The notes: generated by a model from the sequence alone, not told the origin. A stretch of DNA of 64,000 nucleotides from Solirubrobacterales bacterium (GCA_003132505.1 PKXY01000036.1:62001-126000), one strand, 5' to 3'. Shown: positions 8,624-18,054, counted from the stretch's first letter. Numbers and translations: made by a program.

Positions 8624-9471
8624 CAGGCGGTCCCCGCTTGTGCTGGAACCGCACTAGGAGCGGCGAGCGGCGAGCGCTCCACGTCGCTGACCACGCTCCC
8701 GTCGGCAAGCCTGACGACGCGCCGCGCCTGCGCGGCGACGTAGTCCTCGTGCGTGATGATCACGACTGTGCGGCCCTGCTCGTGCAGCCGCGAGAAGATG
8801 GCGAGCACGTCAGCGCTGGCCTGCGAGTCGAGGTTGCCGGTCGGCTCGTCGGCGAGGATCAATGTCGGGTTCGTGACGATCGCGCGGGCGACCGCTACGC
8901 GCTGCTGCTGCCCACCGGACAGCTCAGCAGGCGTGTGGTGCATGCGGTCGCGCATGCCGACCTGCGTGAGCGCCCAAGCGGCGCGCTGGCGGCGATCGAC
9001 GCGCGGCAGACGCGCGTAGGCGAGCGGCAGTTCGACGTTTGCGAGCGCGGTCGTGCGCGGTACGAGGTTGAAGCTCTGGAAGACGAAGCCGATCTTGCGG
9101 TTGCGCAGGTCAGCCAGATCGTCGTCGTCCATGCTTCGCACGTCCACGCCATCGATCCGGTATTCGCCGGCCGTTGGCACGTCGAGGCAACCGAGGATGT
9201 TCATCAGCGTGCTCTTGCCGCTGCCCGAGCTGCCCATGATCGCGACGAAGTCGCCGCGATCGATTGCCAGCGTGATTCCACGGAGCGCCGCGACCTGGAT
9301 CGTGCCGGTGTCGTAGATCTTCGTCGCGCTGCGAAGGTCGATCACGCGCCGTGCGCGCTTCTCCATCCGTGGTCGAGACGGTGGCGTGGGCTGGCCTGGC
9401 GCGCCAGGCGTGCTGCGCCGCGGGCGGCGCAGCACTCGTCCTGATCGCTGCGGTCGCGGCGTTGCCATCAT
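8623..9471 (-). CDS. ABC exporter ATPase, MacB/LolD type
   Basis: The ATP-binding subunit shows Walker A GSSGSGKSTL, Q-loop VFQSFNLVPR, signature LSGGQQQRVAVARA, Walker B LILADEPTGNLD and the H-loop VIITHE, all in the order and sequence style of the MacB/LolD family. The first about 35 residues (up to PSRPRMEKRARR) are basic and Pro-rich and look like an extension; a GTG or ATG nearer the VIDLRSATKIY core could also be used. ATG 9471 overlaps the adaptor stop (ATGATGG). It energises the permease encoded next. Confidence 0.93.
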   Translation of the reverse strand: MMATPRPQRSGRVLRRPRRSTPGAPGQPTPPSRPRMEKRARRVIDLRSATKIYDTGTIQVAALRGITLAIDRGDFVAIMGSSGSGKSTLMNILGCLDVPTAGEYRIDGVDVRSMDDDDLADLRNRKIGFVFQSFNLVPRTTALANVELPLAYARLPRVDRRQRAAWALTQVGMRDRMHHTPAELSGGQQQRVAVARAIVTNPTLILADEPTGNLDSQASADVLAIFSRLHEQGRTVVIITHEDYVAAQARRVVRLADGSVVSDVERSPLAAPSAVPAQAGTA

Positions 9472-10988
9472 CCGCCGCGCGAGAACCGCGCGAAGCCGCC
9501 ACCGCCGCCACCGCCGAGGCCGCTCAAAGCTGCACCGCCGAAGCCCCCGCCGCTACCGCTGCCGAGGGTGCCGCTTCCGGTCGTCGTCGTCGACGTCGCG
9601 ATGCTCGTGCTGATCGGAATCGCAAGCTCCTCGCCGGTGGCGACGCCCGCGACGATCTGGGTGCTCGACGCGCCGACCAGGCCGGTGATCACCGGCGTCA
9701 CGGTCATCTTGCCGTTCTTGTCGACCGTCACCGTTGAGCCTGTGCCGCGCGAGCTGATCGCCGCGCTCTCGACGTTGATGGCGTTGTTGACCTGGCCCGT
9801 GATGACCGTTGCGGTCGCCGTCATTCCCGGTTTCAGCTGACTCGAGTTCTGGGTCAGCTTGATCGTGACGCTGTAGCTCACGACGCCGCTGGTGTCGCTC
9901 GAGAGCAGCGAGATCGCCGTCACCTTGGCCGCGAACTCCTCGTCGGGCAGTGCGTCGACGCTGATCGTCGCCGGCTGGCCGACCTTGATCGATCCGATGT
10001 CCGACTCACTCACCGAGACGACGAGCTCCATCGAGCTGAGGTTGGCGAGCACGATGAAGCCTGAGCCGCTCGAGGATGAAGAGGCGCTCGACGCGGCGCT
10101 CGACGCACCCGACGCGCTAGCCGCGCCCGAACCTGACGATCCAGCGTTGGCTGCTGACGAGCCGCTGCCCGTACCGGCGGTGACCTCGTCGCCAACCGCC
10201 CCGGAGACCGACGCGATCGTTCCTGCGCTCGGTGCGTAGAGCTTCGTGCCGGCGAGCGCAGACTTGTCGCTCTTAACCGTAAGCTCGGCACTCGAGACTC
10301 CAGCCTGTGCCGAGGCGATGTTCGCGGCGTCCGTAGCCTGCGTCACCGCCGAGTCGGTCGATGTCGACGTGCTCTTCGACTTCGCGGCCGCCGGCTTCTT
10401 CGTCGACGACGGGGTCGTGGAGCCGTTAGTGCCGCTCGCTCCGCTGGTCCCGCTGGAACCGCTCACCCCGCTTGCTCCGGTTGGGCCAACGTAGGCAGCC
10501 GCCGATGCTTGCGCTCCTGTCGAGGACCCACCGACCGACGACGAACCAGAGGGGTTCGCTTCGGTTGCCGCCAGCTTCGCCTGTGCGGCCTGGAGGCTCG
10601 CCTCAGCCTCCTGCAGCGCGACCGAGGCTGAGCTCGAGTCGATCTCGGCGAGCAGCTGACCGTCATGCACATGCTGACCGGCCTGCACGTAGAGCCCGGT
10701 GAGGATCCCGCTCGACTTGAAGTTCAGGTCCGTCTCGCTGACTGGCGCGAGGTTGCCGCTGGCCGACTCGCTCGCCTGGACCACACCCCGCGCGACCGCC
10801 ACGAGCCGGATCTCCGTTGTGGACGACGAGGTCGACGGTCCGACCAGCTCATAGGCCGCGACGATCGCGCCGATACAGCCAAGCGCCAGAAGGTAGTTAT
10901 GCCAGGGCCTCGGCTTGGGCACAGGCGAACCAGTCAGCGACGGCGGCTGCTGGGGGCGCCGGATCAGTTGTCGTTCGTTGGCAGGCAC
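9468..10988 (-). CDS. HlyD/MacA-like adaptor of the ABC exporter
   Basis: A 506-residue membrane-fusion type protein. One N-terminal helix (LLALGCIGAIVAAYELV, about 31-47) anchors it. Then comes the lipoyl/barrel-sandwich half-motif (GILTGLYVQAGQHVHDGQLLAEID), a helical hairpin (ASLQAAQAKLAATEA), a long low-complexity insert, and the second half motif (KLYAPSAGTIASVSGAVGDEV). The beta-barrel region with VVSVSESDIGSIKVGQPATI follows. The inserts are Ser/Ala/Gly-rich and include GPTGASGVSGSSGTSGASG, seven Gly-X-Y triplets, which is unusual for this family. GTG start at 10988. First gene of the exporter operon; the 175 bases before tRNA-Arg hold its promoter. Confidence 0.88.
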   Translation of the reverse strand: MPANERQLIRRPQQPPSLTGSPVPKPRPWHNYLLALGCIGAIVAAYELVGPSTSSSTTEIRLVAVARGVVQASESASGNLAPVSETDLNFKSSGILTGLYVQAGQHVHDGQLLAEIDSSSASVALQEAEASLQAAQAKLAATEANPSGSSSVGGSSTGAQASAAAYVGPTGASGVSGSSGTSGASGTNGSTTPSSTKKPAAAKSKSTSTSTDSAVTQATDAANIASAQAGVSSAELTVKSDKSALAGTKLYAPSAGTIASVSGAVGDEVTAGTGSGSSAANAGSSGSGAASASGASSAASSASSSSSGSGFIVLANLSSMELVVSVSESDIGSIKVGQPATISVDALPDEEFAAKVTAISLLSSDTSGVVSYSVTIKLTQNSSQLKPGMTATATVITGQVNNAINVESAAISSRGTGSTVTVDKNGKMTVTPVITGLVGASSTQIVAGVATGEELAIPISTSIATSTTTTGSGTLGSGSGGGFGGAALSGLGGGGGGGFARFSRGG

Positions 10989-11163
10989 GGGGACCGCGGG
11001 TTGCCCCGCGACAGCAAGCCTGGCGGCGGCGAGCTAAGAGAACGTAAGAAAGGCTTAGGCCAGGCCTAAAGATCGCCCCCGATCCCGAGCGTCGTCCCCC
11101 AACCCGCCCACGCTCACGTCAGTCAAGATGTGGCAGCGACGCGCCGCCGCATGCGTCGCCCGC

Positions 11164-11237
11164 GCCCCCGTAGCTCAGCTGGATAGAGCATCGGACTTCT
11201 AATCCGAGGGTCGCAGGTTCAAATCCTGCCGGGGGCA
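11164..11237 (+). tRNA. tRNA-Arg (anticodon UCU)
   Basis: A 74-base cloverleaf: acceptor GCCCCCG pairs with CGGGGGC, the D arm is GCTC-AGCTGGATAGA-GC, the anticodon stem TCGGA/TCCGA encloses loop CTTCTAA with anticodon TCT, and the T arm is GCAGG-TTCAAAT-CCTGC. The discriminator base is A. No CCA is encoded. Confidence 0.97.
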
Positions 11238-11265
11238 CTGGGAAGGTTCAGCAGATAAGGACTTT

Positions 11266-13440
11266 TTGCGTTTGCGTGACCGCCTGATCTCGCTCGATAG
11301 CCATGCGGTCGGATCGTCGCGAACAGCGTGTCGTGGGACGCGCCGCGTGCTCACGATGGGCGTCGTGGAGGCCGATAGGGAGGGTGTGGGTCTGTTGGCT
11401 TCCTCGAGGCGGACGAAATTGCGACGTGATCCTGGTCTGAGCGTTTTCTCGCAGGACGAGATCGAGTTGCTGTGCATGCACAGCCTGCTCGCGGATACTG
11501 ACGAGCGGATCTTCTTCAAGGATCGTGAGGGCCGGTTCCTGCTTGTCAGCGCCGGCGTTCTTGCAACATACGGGCAGCAGTGCAAGCTCGAGGATTTGAT
11601 CGGGACGAAGGATTCCGACTTCTTCACTGGGCCCCATGCGGAGGCGGCGCTTGCTGACGAGCAGCGCGTGATGGAAACCGGCGAGCCGATGCTCGCAAAA
11701 GTCGAGCGGGAAACGTTTCATGATCGCCCCGATGCGTGGGCGCACACCACAAAACGGCCGTTACGCGACGATGACGGCAACGTTATCGGCACGTGGGGCA
11801 TCGCGCGTGACATCACCGCCCAAATAGAAGCTGAGCGTGCGCTCAGCAAAAGCCGTGATCACCTGCAGGCAAGCGAGCGGATGGATCGCGTGCTATTCGA
11901 GCAAAACCCGCAGCCGACGTTCATCTATGACCGCAGCACTTTGCGTTTCGTTGCCGTCAACGACGCCGCCCGGGAGATCTACGGCTACACGCGCGAGGAG
12001 CTGCTGACGCTGGCGATCACCGACCTGATGCCAGCAGAAGACGTCACGGAATATCTCACCTCGCTTCAGCCTGCAAGCGGCAATACAGGTCTTGGCTTCC
12101 GCTCTGCTCAGGCCCGCCGGCACCGCAAAAAGGATGGCACGATCGTCGATGTCGAAGTGACCAGCAACGATGTGAGTATCGACGGTCGCGCTTGTCGTAT
12201 CGCCTCTACCCAGGACGTGACTGAACGCAACCGCGCAGCCGCCGAGCTTGTCGTGGCGCGCGATGAAGCGGTCGAGGCTTCAAACACGAAGTCGGCGTTC
12301 CTGGCCAACATCAGTCATGAGATCCGTACGCCGATGAATGGTGTGCTCGGGATGGCTGAGCTACTACTCGACAGTGACCTCGACGAAGACCAGCGCGCAC
12401 TGGCCGGACAAATAACCAGCTCCGGCGAGCTGATGGTTGCACTCATCAATGACATCCTCGACATCTCAAAGATCGAAGCCGGTCAAGTGGAGATGGAGGT
12501 GGCCGACTTCCCCTTGCGGGAGATGATCGAGCGCCTGTGTGCCGTCTCCCGGCTGCAGGCTGAGGCAAAAGGTCTCAAGTTCGATTTGGAGATCGACGAT
12601 GAGGTGCCCCAAGAGGCTCGCGGAGACGGCCGGCGCCTGCGGCAGGTTCTCCTCAATCTCGTCGCAAACGCCGTCAAGTTCACGAGCACCGGCACGGTCG
12701 CGGTCGTGGTCCATGCGAGCACCCCGCCACGGAGTACCGCTGACGTCGTGGTCCGCGTCGAGGTGACCGATACCGGCATCGGCATTGACCCCACGGCGCT
12801 CGACCGCATGTTCGAGCCGTTTACGCAGGCCGATGCCTCAACCACACGCAACTACGGTGGCACCGGCCTTGGGCTCGCGATCGCACGCGAGCTGATCGAG
12901 CTGATGGGCGGAACGGTCGGCGCCAACAGCAACCCAGGCACCGGCAGCACCTTCTGGATCGAGCTGCCGCTTGCGGCCACCGGCCAACCATCCGATCCGG
13001 CTACGACACCCCTCGCCACGGCCCACCTGTGGTCGACGAGCGCACCGTTGGTGCTGGTCGCCGAGGACAACCCGGTCAATCAGATCGTTGCCGTTCGCAC
13101 GCTGGAACGCTGTGGCTGTCGCGTCGATGTGGTCAGCGACGGACGCCAAGCGTTAGAAGTGCTCGCCACACGCCACTACGACGCCGTCCTGATGGACTGC
13201 CAAATGCCCGAATTGGACGGCTACGAGGCGACCGCCGAGCTGCGTCGCCGCGAGAGCGCCAACGAGCACACCCCTGTTATTGCGATGACCGCCCACGCGC
13301 TCGATGGCGCACGCGAGCATTGCCTCGAAGCTGGCATGGATGACTACATCAGCAAACCGATTCGGCGCCAGCAGTTGATCGAGGCGCTACAGCGGTGGCT
13401 GCCGCAGCCGACTGACACCACTCCCTCCCAGCGCCCCTAA
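11266..13440 (+). CDS. Hybrid sensor histidine kinase with two PAS domains and a receiver
   Basis: Domains in order, numbered from the TTG at 11266: PAS-1 about 70-190, PAS-2 about 205-325, HisKA with the phospho-acceptor His351 in SHEIRTPMNG, HATPase_c about 430-575 (N box near 467, G1 DTGIGID, G2 GGTGLGLAIA), and receiver about 593-715 with phospho-Asp644 (VLMDCQMP) and a conserved Lys near 697. No transmembrane helix is visible, so it is a cytoplasmic sensor; the PAS domains may bind a ligand, haem or flavin. Phosphotransfer beyond the receiver needs an Hpt protein that is not nearby. Start uncertain: ATG 11356 would drop 30 residues. It begins 28 bases after the tRNA-Arg gene. Confidence 0.93.
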   Translation: MRLRDRLISLDSHAVGSSRTACRGTRRVLTMGVVEADREGVGLLASSRRTKLRRDPGLSVFSQDEIELLCMHSLLADTDERIFFKDREGRFLLVSAGVLATYGQQCKLEDLIGTKDSDFFTGPHAEAALADEQRVMETGEPMLAKVERETFHDRPDAWAHTTKRPLRDDDGNVIGTWGIARDITAQIEAERALSKSRDHLQASERMDRVLFEQNPQPTFIYDRSTLRFVAVNDAAREIYGYTREELLTLAITDLMPAEDVTEYLTSLQPASGNTGLGFRSAQARRHRKKDGTIVDVEVTSNDVSIDGRACRIASTQDVTERNRAAAELVVARDEAVEASNTKSAFLANISHEIRTPMNGVLGMAELLLDSDLDEDQRALAGQITSSGELMVALINDILDISKIEAGQVEMEVADFPLREMIERLCAVSRLQAEAKGLKFDLEIDDEVPQEARGDGRRLRQVLLNLVANAVKFTSTGTVAVVVHASTPPRSTADVVVRVEVTDTGIGIDPTALDRMFEPFTQADASTTRNYGGTGLGLAIARELIELMGGTVGANSNPGTGSTFWIELPLAATGQPSDPATTPLATAHLWSTSAPLVLVAEDNPVNQIVAVRTLERCGCRVDVVSDGRQALEVLATRHYDAVLMDCQMPELDGYEATAELRRRESANEHTPVIAMTAHALDGAREHCLEAGMDDYISKPIRRQQLIEALQRWLPQPTDTTPSQRP

Positions 13441-13738
13441 CCCAAGCCGAGGGCTGTGGATGCTGGTCTTCTCGTAGGGGGCAGTCGAACTTGAAGCACG
13501 CGCTACCTGGCCTCCACGACTCTGCGCGACTATGTGGACACCTCACTCTCACTGGCGGGCCACTGATCAGGGCCGGCCAGCCGGGTTCGCCGGCGTGCGA
13601 AAGTTGTGCTGGCTGCGGGCTGACTCGCGAGGAGCGGCGACACCGCCGCTCCTCGCGAAGACAGCATCCGGTTACCGATCCGCGCCTCGTGAGCCGAGGC
13701 TCGACTACTTACCAGCGTCGTAGGCCGCCGCGCTCGGC
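13441..13738. other. Gene-free convergent spacer
   Basis: About 300 bases between the kinase and the convergent flavoprotein gene hold two inverted repeats (13625-13658 and a weaker one at 13684-13700). The short open frames here lack protein-like composition or start signals. Confidence 0.5.
13625..13658. terminator. Perfect 15-bp hairpin, probable bidirectional terminator
   Basis: TCGCGAGGAGCGGCG, then the loop ACAC, then its exact reverse complement. It sits between two convergent genes. There is no U-tract on either side, so it would be an L-shaped or U-less terminator, which is common in GC-rich actinobacteria. A second smaller stem (CCTCG/CGAGG) follows at 13685-13699. Confidence 0.6.
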
Positions 13739-14875
13739 TTAGGCGGCGCTGGCGCGCGCGTGTTGGTCGAGGTACGGCGCGAGGTACTGGGCTGTGATCT
13801 TGGTCGCTGGCATCCAGGTCGCCGTCTCGGTGATTTGCGAGCGGAACCCACGGTTCCTGCTGATGTGGGCTGTGAGATAGCGAGGCTTACGCCCGGTTAG
13901 AAGCACCCCGTGGATCTCGCCACGGAACGGCTGCGGTGTAATCGGGGCGCCTGCAAGCGCGGCGATCGATTCAGCGGCTGCGTCCGCCTGCTGGGCGGCT
14001 AGGCCGCCGTGTTTCACTGGGAAGTCGGCGGCGTCACCGGCGGCGTAGACGCGGTCCACGCCTCGCACTTTGGCGTGGCGGTCGACTGCGATAAACCCGT
14101 GCTCGCCTGCCGGAAGGCCGCGTACGGACGGTCCGAACAGCTCCGGTAGGACTATCACGCGATCAACGGTGAGTGTGGTCTTGCCTTGCTGCATGACGAC
14201 TTGACCGTTTACGGGAACTCGGGCGCGGGCCGAGGCGATGACGGTGATCCCGGCGTCGCTCAGCAGCCCGCCGACCGCCTCGCTGGCTTCTTTGCCGAAG
14301 ATTGCTAGTGGCGCCGGTTCGGGTGTGATGACGGTGAGATCGACCTGCAAGTCCATGTCGTACGCGCGGGCAGCTGTCATCAGTGCGAGCTCATAGAGCG
14401 GCAGCGGCCATCCCATGCGCACCGGGGACACGAAAGCGATGCTGCGGACGTAGCCGTTCTCGACGTCTTGAATTACGCCGCGCAGCAACTCATCCATCCG
14501 GCGATCGTCGATCGTCAAGCCGTGCCCGAAAGGGGCCCTCATGCGTGCACCGAGCGCGAGCAGGAGAGCGTCATAGGCCAGCTCCGCACCCTTGTCGGTA
14601 TGCGCTGTTTGCCGCTCGGTGTCGACCCAGGCGAACTCGTCGACGATCAGCTCGGCGCCAACGTCCGCCGCGATGTCGGCCAGCGGATATTGCTCGGCAG
14701 TGGCGTACCCGAACGGCTCGCGTACGCTCATCGGCCGATAGCTGAACGCGGTTTTGGGCGCGACCAGCTGCATGCTGACGCGTGGCCCGGCGAACTCGTG
14801 CAGCGCCATTGCCGCCTCGAGAGCGGCTACGCCGCCGCCTGCGATCACGACCTTGAACGTAGTCTCATGCCTCAT
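13739..14875 (-). CDS. FAD-dependent pyridine nucleotide oxidoreductase (SQR/NDH-2 like)
   Basis: A flavoprotein with an N-terminal Rossmann fold (FKVVIAGGGVAALEAAMAL, residues 7-25), a second dinucleotide region, and the C-terminal FAD motif VYAAGDAADFPVKHGGLAAQQAD (near 300). The overall layout matches sulfide:quinone reductase and type II NADH dehydrogenase relatives. It contains no cysteine at all, so it cannot run the disulfide chemistry of true sulfide:quinone reductases. Its electron donor and acceptor are unknown. I chose ATG 14875; the longer frame upstream adds an unlikely Arg/Pro-rich tail. It is divergent from the acetate-CoA ligase gene, with about 250 bases of shared upstream region. 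Confidence 0.8.
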   Translation of the reverse strand: MRHETTFKVVIAGGGVAALEAAMALHEFAGPRVSMQLVAPKTAFSYRPMSVREPFGYATAEQYPLADIAADVGAELIVDEFAWVDTERQTAHTDKGAELAYDALLLALGARMRAPFGHGLTIDDRRMDELLRGVIQDVENGYVRSIAFVSPVRMGWPLPLYELALMTAARAYDMDLQVDLTVITPEPAPLAIFGKEASEAVGGLLSDAGITVIASARARVPVNGQVVMQQGKTTLTVDRVIVLPELFGPSVRGLPAGEHGFIAVDRHAKVRGVDRVYAAGDAADFPVKHGGLAAQQADAAAESIAALAGAPITPQPFRGEIHGVLLTGRKPRYLTAHISRNRGFRSQITETATWMPATKITAQYLAPYLDQHARASAA

Positions 14876-15125
14876 GGCGTTCAGCGTAGTCCAGCTGGCG
14901 CGTACGGCATACGGGACAACGCCGCCACGCCATTGCGGCAAACTACCGGGGGCTGAACGTGACGCGGGTCTGCGCGATCCACGGGCGAACAAGCGAGCGC
15001 GTTCGTCTCAGTAGTTGCTGCGGATGCGCACCGGGGTCTGCCCCGATGAAGCGCGACCGCGTAGAACTGATCATCCGCCTGTGAGCAAAGCGCGTGACGG
15101 CGACCCCCCAAGCGGCGCTGACTCG

Positions 15126-17987
15126 ATGCTCTATGACCACGCGGGACAACTAACGCGCAACGATCTGTGGGCTTGGGGGGAGGCAACGCGACGCCTCCAG
15201 GCACCAGCAACCCACAAGCCAATCGAGCCTGCCGACCCGACCGGCGTACAAGGTCCTCGGACGGCAGTCGGGGATCCTCACCTGGCGGTCGGCCTTGAGC
15301 AGCCCGCCAGCCACATCGACGTGGTTTTGCGAGATGGGTCGACCGTCCGGGTACGACCCGTGCGCCGCGAGGACGAACCGGCGATGCTCGCGTTTCTGCG
15401 TGGTCTGTCTGAAGAGTCGCGCTTGCTGCGCTTCTTTTCGGCCGGTGCCGACCTCGTCGGACAGGCCCGCCGCTTCACGCAGGCCGACGGATCAGAGGCC
15501 TATGGTGTGATCGCCACGGCGGGCGGTGGCGGCGAGATCGTGGGTCACGCGGGGTATGTGCGAGTAACGGCGGACACAGCCGAGGTGGCATTTGCGATCG
15601 CCGACCCGCGCCAGGGCCGCGGCCTCGCGACCGTGCTGCTCGCCCACCTCGCCGCGCACGCCCACGACCAGGGAATCTTGACCTTCACCGCGGTAGTGCG
15701 ACCTGACAACCACCGGATGATCGAAGTGTTCCGCGAGAGCGGGTTCCCCGTCGAGGTGCAGGCCGGCGTCGATATCGTGTGCGTTGCCCTCCCGACTGAG
15801 CTCACGGCCGCGGGCTGGGAGCGTTTCGAACAGCGCGAGCAGACCGCGAGCGTCGCTGCAGTCGACCTCGTACTCGCACCTCGCGCCGTCGCCGTTGTCG
15901 GCGCGTCGCGCCGCCGTGGGACGGTCGGCGGCGAGATCCTCCACAACATCCTCGCCGGCGACTTCCAGGGTGTTATCTACCCCGTGAACCCATCGGCAAT
16001 ATCGGTGCAGTCGATGCGCGCCTACGCGTCAGTCCTCGATCTCCCCGAGGTCCCGGACCTCGCGGTGATCGCGGTCCCCGCACCCGCAGTGGTCGATGTC
16101 GCGCGGCAGTGCGGCGAGGCCGGTGTGCGAGGCCTGGTGGTCATCTCCGCAGGTTTCGCTGAGATAGGCAAGGGCGGTACCCGTCGCCAGAGCGAGCTTC
16201 TGGAGGTATGCCGCAGCTTTGGTATGCGACTCGTCGGCCCCAACTGCCTGGGGGTGCTCAACACTGCTGCAAGCGTGCAGCTCAACGCGACCTTCATGCC
16301 CCGCACGCCGCAGAGCGGCAGCGTCGGGTTTCTCTCACAGAGCGGCGGCCTCGGGATCGCGATCGTCGATGCCGCCAACCAGCTGCGACTCGGGCTCTCG
16401 GCGTTCGTTTCGATCGGCAACAAGGCGGATCTGTCAGGGAACGACTTCATCCAATACTGGGAACAAGACGATGACACCAACGTGATCCTGCTCTACCTCG
16501 AGTCATTCGGGAATGCGCGCAAGTTCTCCCGCATTGCCCGGCGCGTCGCGCACACCAAGCCGATCGTCGCGGTCAAGAGCGGGCGTTCGGCGGCCGGCGC
16601 CCGCGCGACCTCATCGCACACCGGTGCGCTGCTGGCGGCATCGGACGTGACGGTGGACGCGTTGTTTCGCCAAGCCGGCGTGGTACGCACCGACACATTG
16701 GGCGAACTCTTCGACGTTGCGGCGCTGCTCTCGTCCCAGCCGGCGCCGCGTGGAAACCGCGTCGCAATCCTGTCTAACGCTGGCGGGCCCGGAATTCTTT
16801 GTGCCGACGCCTGCGCAACGAGCGGCCTCGAGGTCGTCGAGCTCCCGTCGCGGCTGCGCGCCCGACTGCGGCGCTTCCTCCCTGCGGAGGCCGGCCTTGG
16901 CGATCCCGTCGACCTCGTTGCCACTGCGAGCGCCACCGATTACCGTCGGGCGATCGAGGCCGTCGGGCGTGCCGGTGTTGCTGACGCGATCATCGCGATC
17001 TTCGTGCCGCCGCTCGTCACCGAGGCGGCCGATGTGGCTGACGCGATATCGGCGGCTGCGGACAGGCTGCCCGACGGCGTCGCGCTCACAGCTGTGTTCA
17101 TGACCGATATCGCCACGCCGGTATCGCTGCACCGGTCGGGGAACCCGATCCCCGTGTACGCGTTTCCCGAGGACGCTGCGCGTGCCGTCGGCCATGCCGC
17201 GCGCTACGGCGCCTGGCGTGATGCACCGGCGGGTCGCGTCCCAGTGTTCGAAGATTGCCGACCCGACGAGGCCGCCGCCGTGATCGCGCACGCACTCGGT
17301 GGCGGAGTCGACTGGCTCTCTCCGCCCGACGTCGCGAGTCTGCTCGACTGCTACGGGCTGCCCACACCCGCCGCTCGCCAGGTGGCCAGCGCCGCAGCAG
17401 CGGGCCGTGCGGCGTCCGAGATCGGCGGTCAGGTCGCGTTGAAGGCAATCGCCCCGGGACTGCTCCACAAGAGCGACGCCGGCGGCGTGCGGGTCGGGCT
17501 GAGCCCGACGCAGGTGCAGCGCGCCGCGCGCCAGATGGCTGGCACGGTTGCGAAGGCGGGTTTTGCAGTTGAAGGCTTCCTCGTCCAGGAAATGGCTCCC
17601 GCAGGCGTCGAGCTGATCGTCGGCGTCGTCCAGGATCGGGCGTTCGGACCGCTCGTTGCGTGCGGAGCCGGCGGCACAAGCACAGAGCTGCTCGGAGATG
17701 TGGCCGTAAGGCTGACACCGCTCAGCGATCTCGACGCGCACGAGATGCTTCGCTCACTGAAGGTGTTCCCGCTGCTCGACGGATACCGCGGCACGCAGCC
17801 CAGCGACATTCCGGCGCTCGAACAGCTATTGCTGCGTGTCGGCGCGCTCGTCGAGGCCCATCCGGAAATCGCCGAGCTCGACCTCAACCCGGTCGTGGCA
17901 CTTGCTTCTGGGCCGCTCATCCTGGACGCCCGGATACGGGTCGAACCCCACGATGCCGACCGCGCGCTCCCTCTGCTCGCACGCTGA
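15126..17987 (+). CDS. GNAT acetyltransferase / ADP-forming acetate-CoA ligase fusion
   Basis: An N-terminal GNAT domain (from DGSTVRVRPVRREDE to GFPVEVQAGVD, with acetyl-CoA loop RQGRGLATVLL) is followed by a CoA-binding Rossmann domain (VAVVGASRRRGTVG), a ligase-CoA domain and a C-terminal ATP-grasp (VALKAIAPGLLHKSDAGGV, ending ELDLNPVVAL). The phosphohistidine motif TSSHTGALL keeps its His (codon at 16617), so NDP-forming acetyl-CoA synthetase activity (acetyl-CoA + ADP + Pi to acetate + ATP) looks intact. The GNAT part may acetylate proteins, as in Pat-type enzymes of actinomycetes; GNAT first matches the Streptomyces arrangement rather than E. coli PatZ. Start uncertain: the frame is open to a TTG at 15015, and ATG 15126 leaves about 60 residues before the GNAT domain. 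Confidence 0.88.
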   Translation: MLYDHAGQLTRNDLWAWGEATRRLQAPATHKPIEPADPTGVQGPRTAVGDPHLAVGLEQPASHIDVVLRDGSTVRVRPVRREDEPAMLAFLRGLSEESRLLRFFSAGADLVGQARRFTQADGSEAYGVIATAGGGGEIVGHAGYVRVTADTAEVAFAIADPRQGRGLATVLLAHLAAHAHDQGILTFTAVVRPDNHRMIEVFRESGFPVEVQAGVDIVCVALPTELTAAGWERFEQREQTASVAAVDLVLAPRAVAVVGASRRRGTVGGEILHNILAGDFQGVIYPVNPSAISVQSMRAYASVLDLPEVPDLAVIAVPAPAVVDVARQCGEAGVRGLVVISAGFAEIGKGGTRRQSELLEVCRSFGMRLVGPNCLGVLNTAASVQLNATFMPRTPQSGSVGFLSQSGGLGIAIVDAANQLRLGLSAFVSIGNKADLSGNDFIQYWEQDDDTNVILLYLESFGNARKFSRIARRVAHTKPIVAVKSGRSAAGARATSSHTGALLAASDVTVDALFRQAGVVRTDTLGELFDVAALLSSQPAPRGNRVAILSNAGGPGILCADACATSGLEVVELPSRLRARLRRFLPAEAGLGDPVDLVATASATDYRRAIEAVGRAGVADAIIAIFVPPLVTEAADVADAISAAADRLPDGVALTAVFMTDIATPVSLHRSGNPIPVYAFPEDAARAVGHAARYGAWRDAPAGRVPVFEDCRPDEAAAVIAHALGGGVDWLSPPDVASLLDCYGLPTPAARQVASAAAAGRAASEIGGQVALKAIAPGLLHKSDAGGVRVGLSPTQVQRAARQMAGTVAKAGFAVEGFLVQEMAPAGVELIVGVVQDRAFGPLVACGAGGTSTELLGDVAVRLTPLSDLDAHEMLRSLKVFPLLDGYRGTQPSDIPALEQLLLRVGALVEAHPEIAELDLNPVVALASGPLILDARIRVEPHDADRALPLLAR

Positions 17988-18054
17988 GGTGACGATGCGT
18001 GCATCGGCATCCTCCGCGTGAGTGCGCCGGCGTTGTGGCAATGATTCCCTGAGC

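Noticed and set aside
13739-14875. Annotation as sulfide:quinone oxidoreductase
   Set aside because: The protein has no cysteine, so only a general flavoprotein name is justified.
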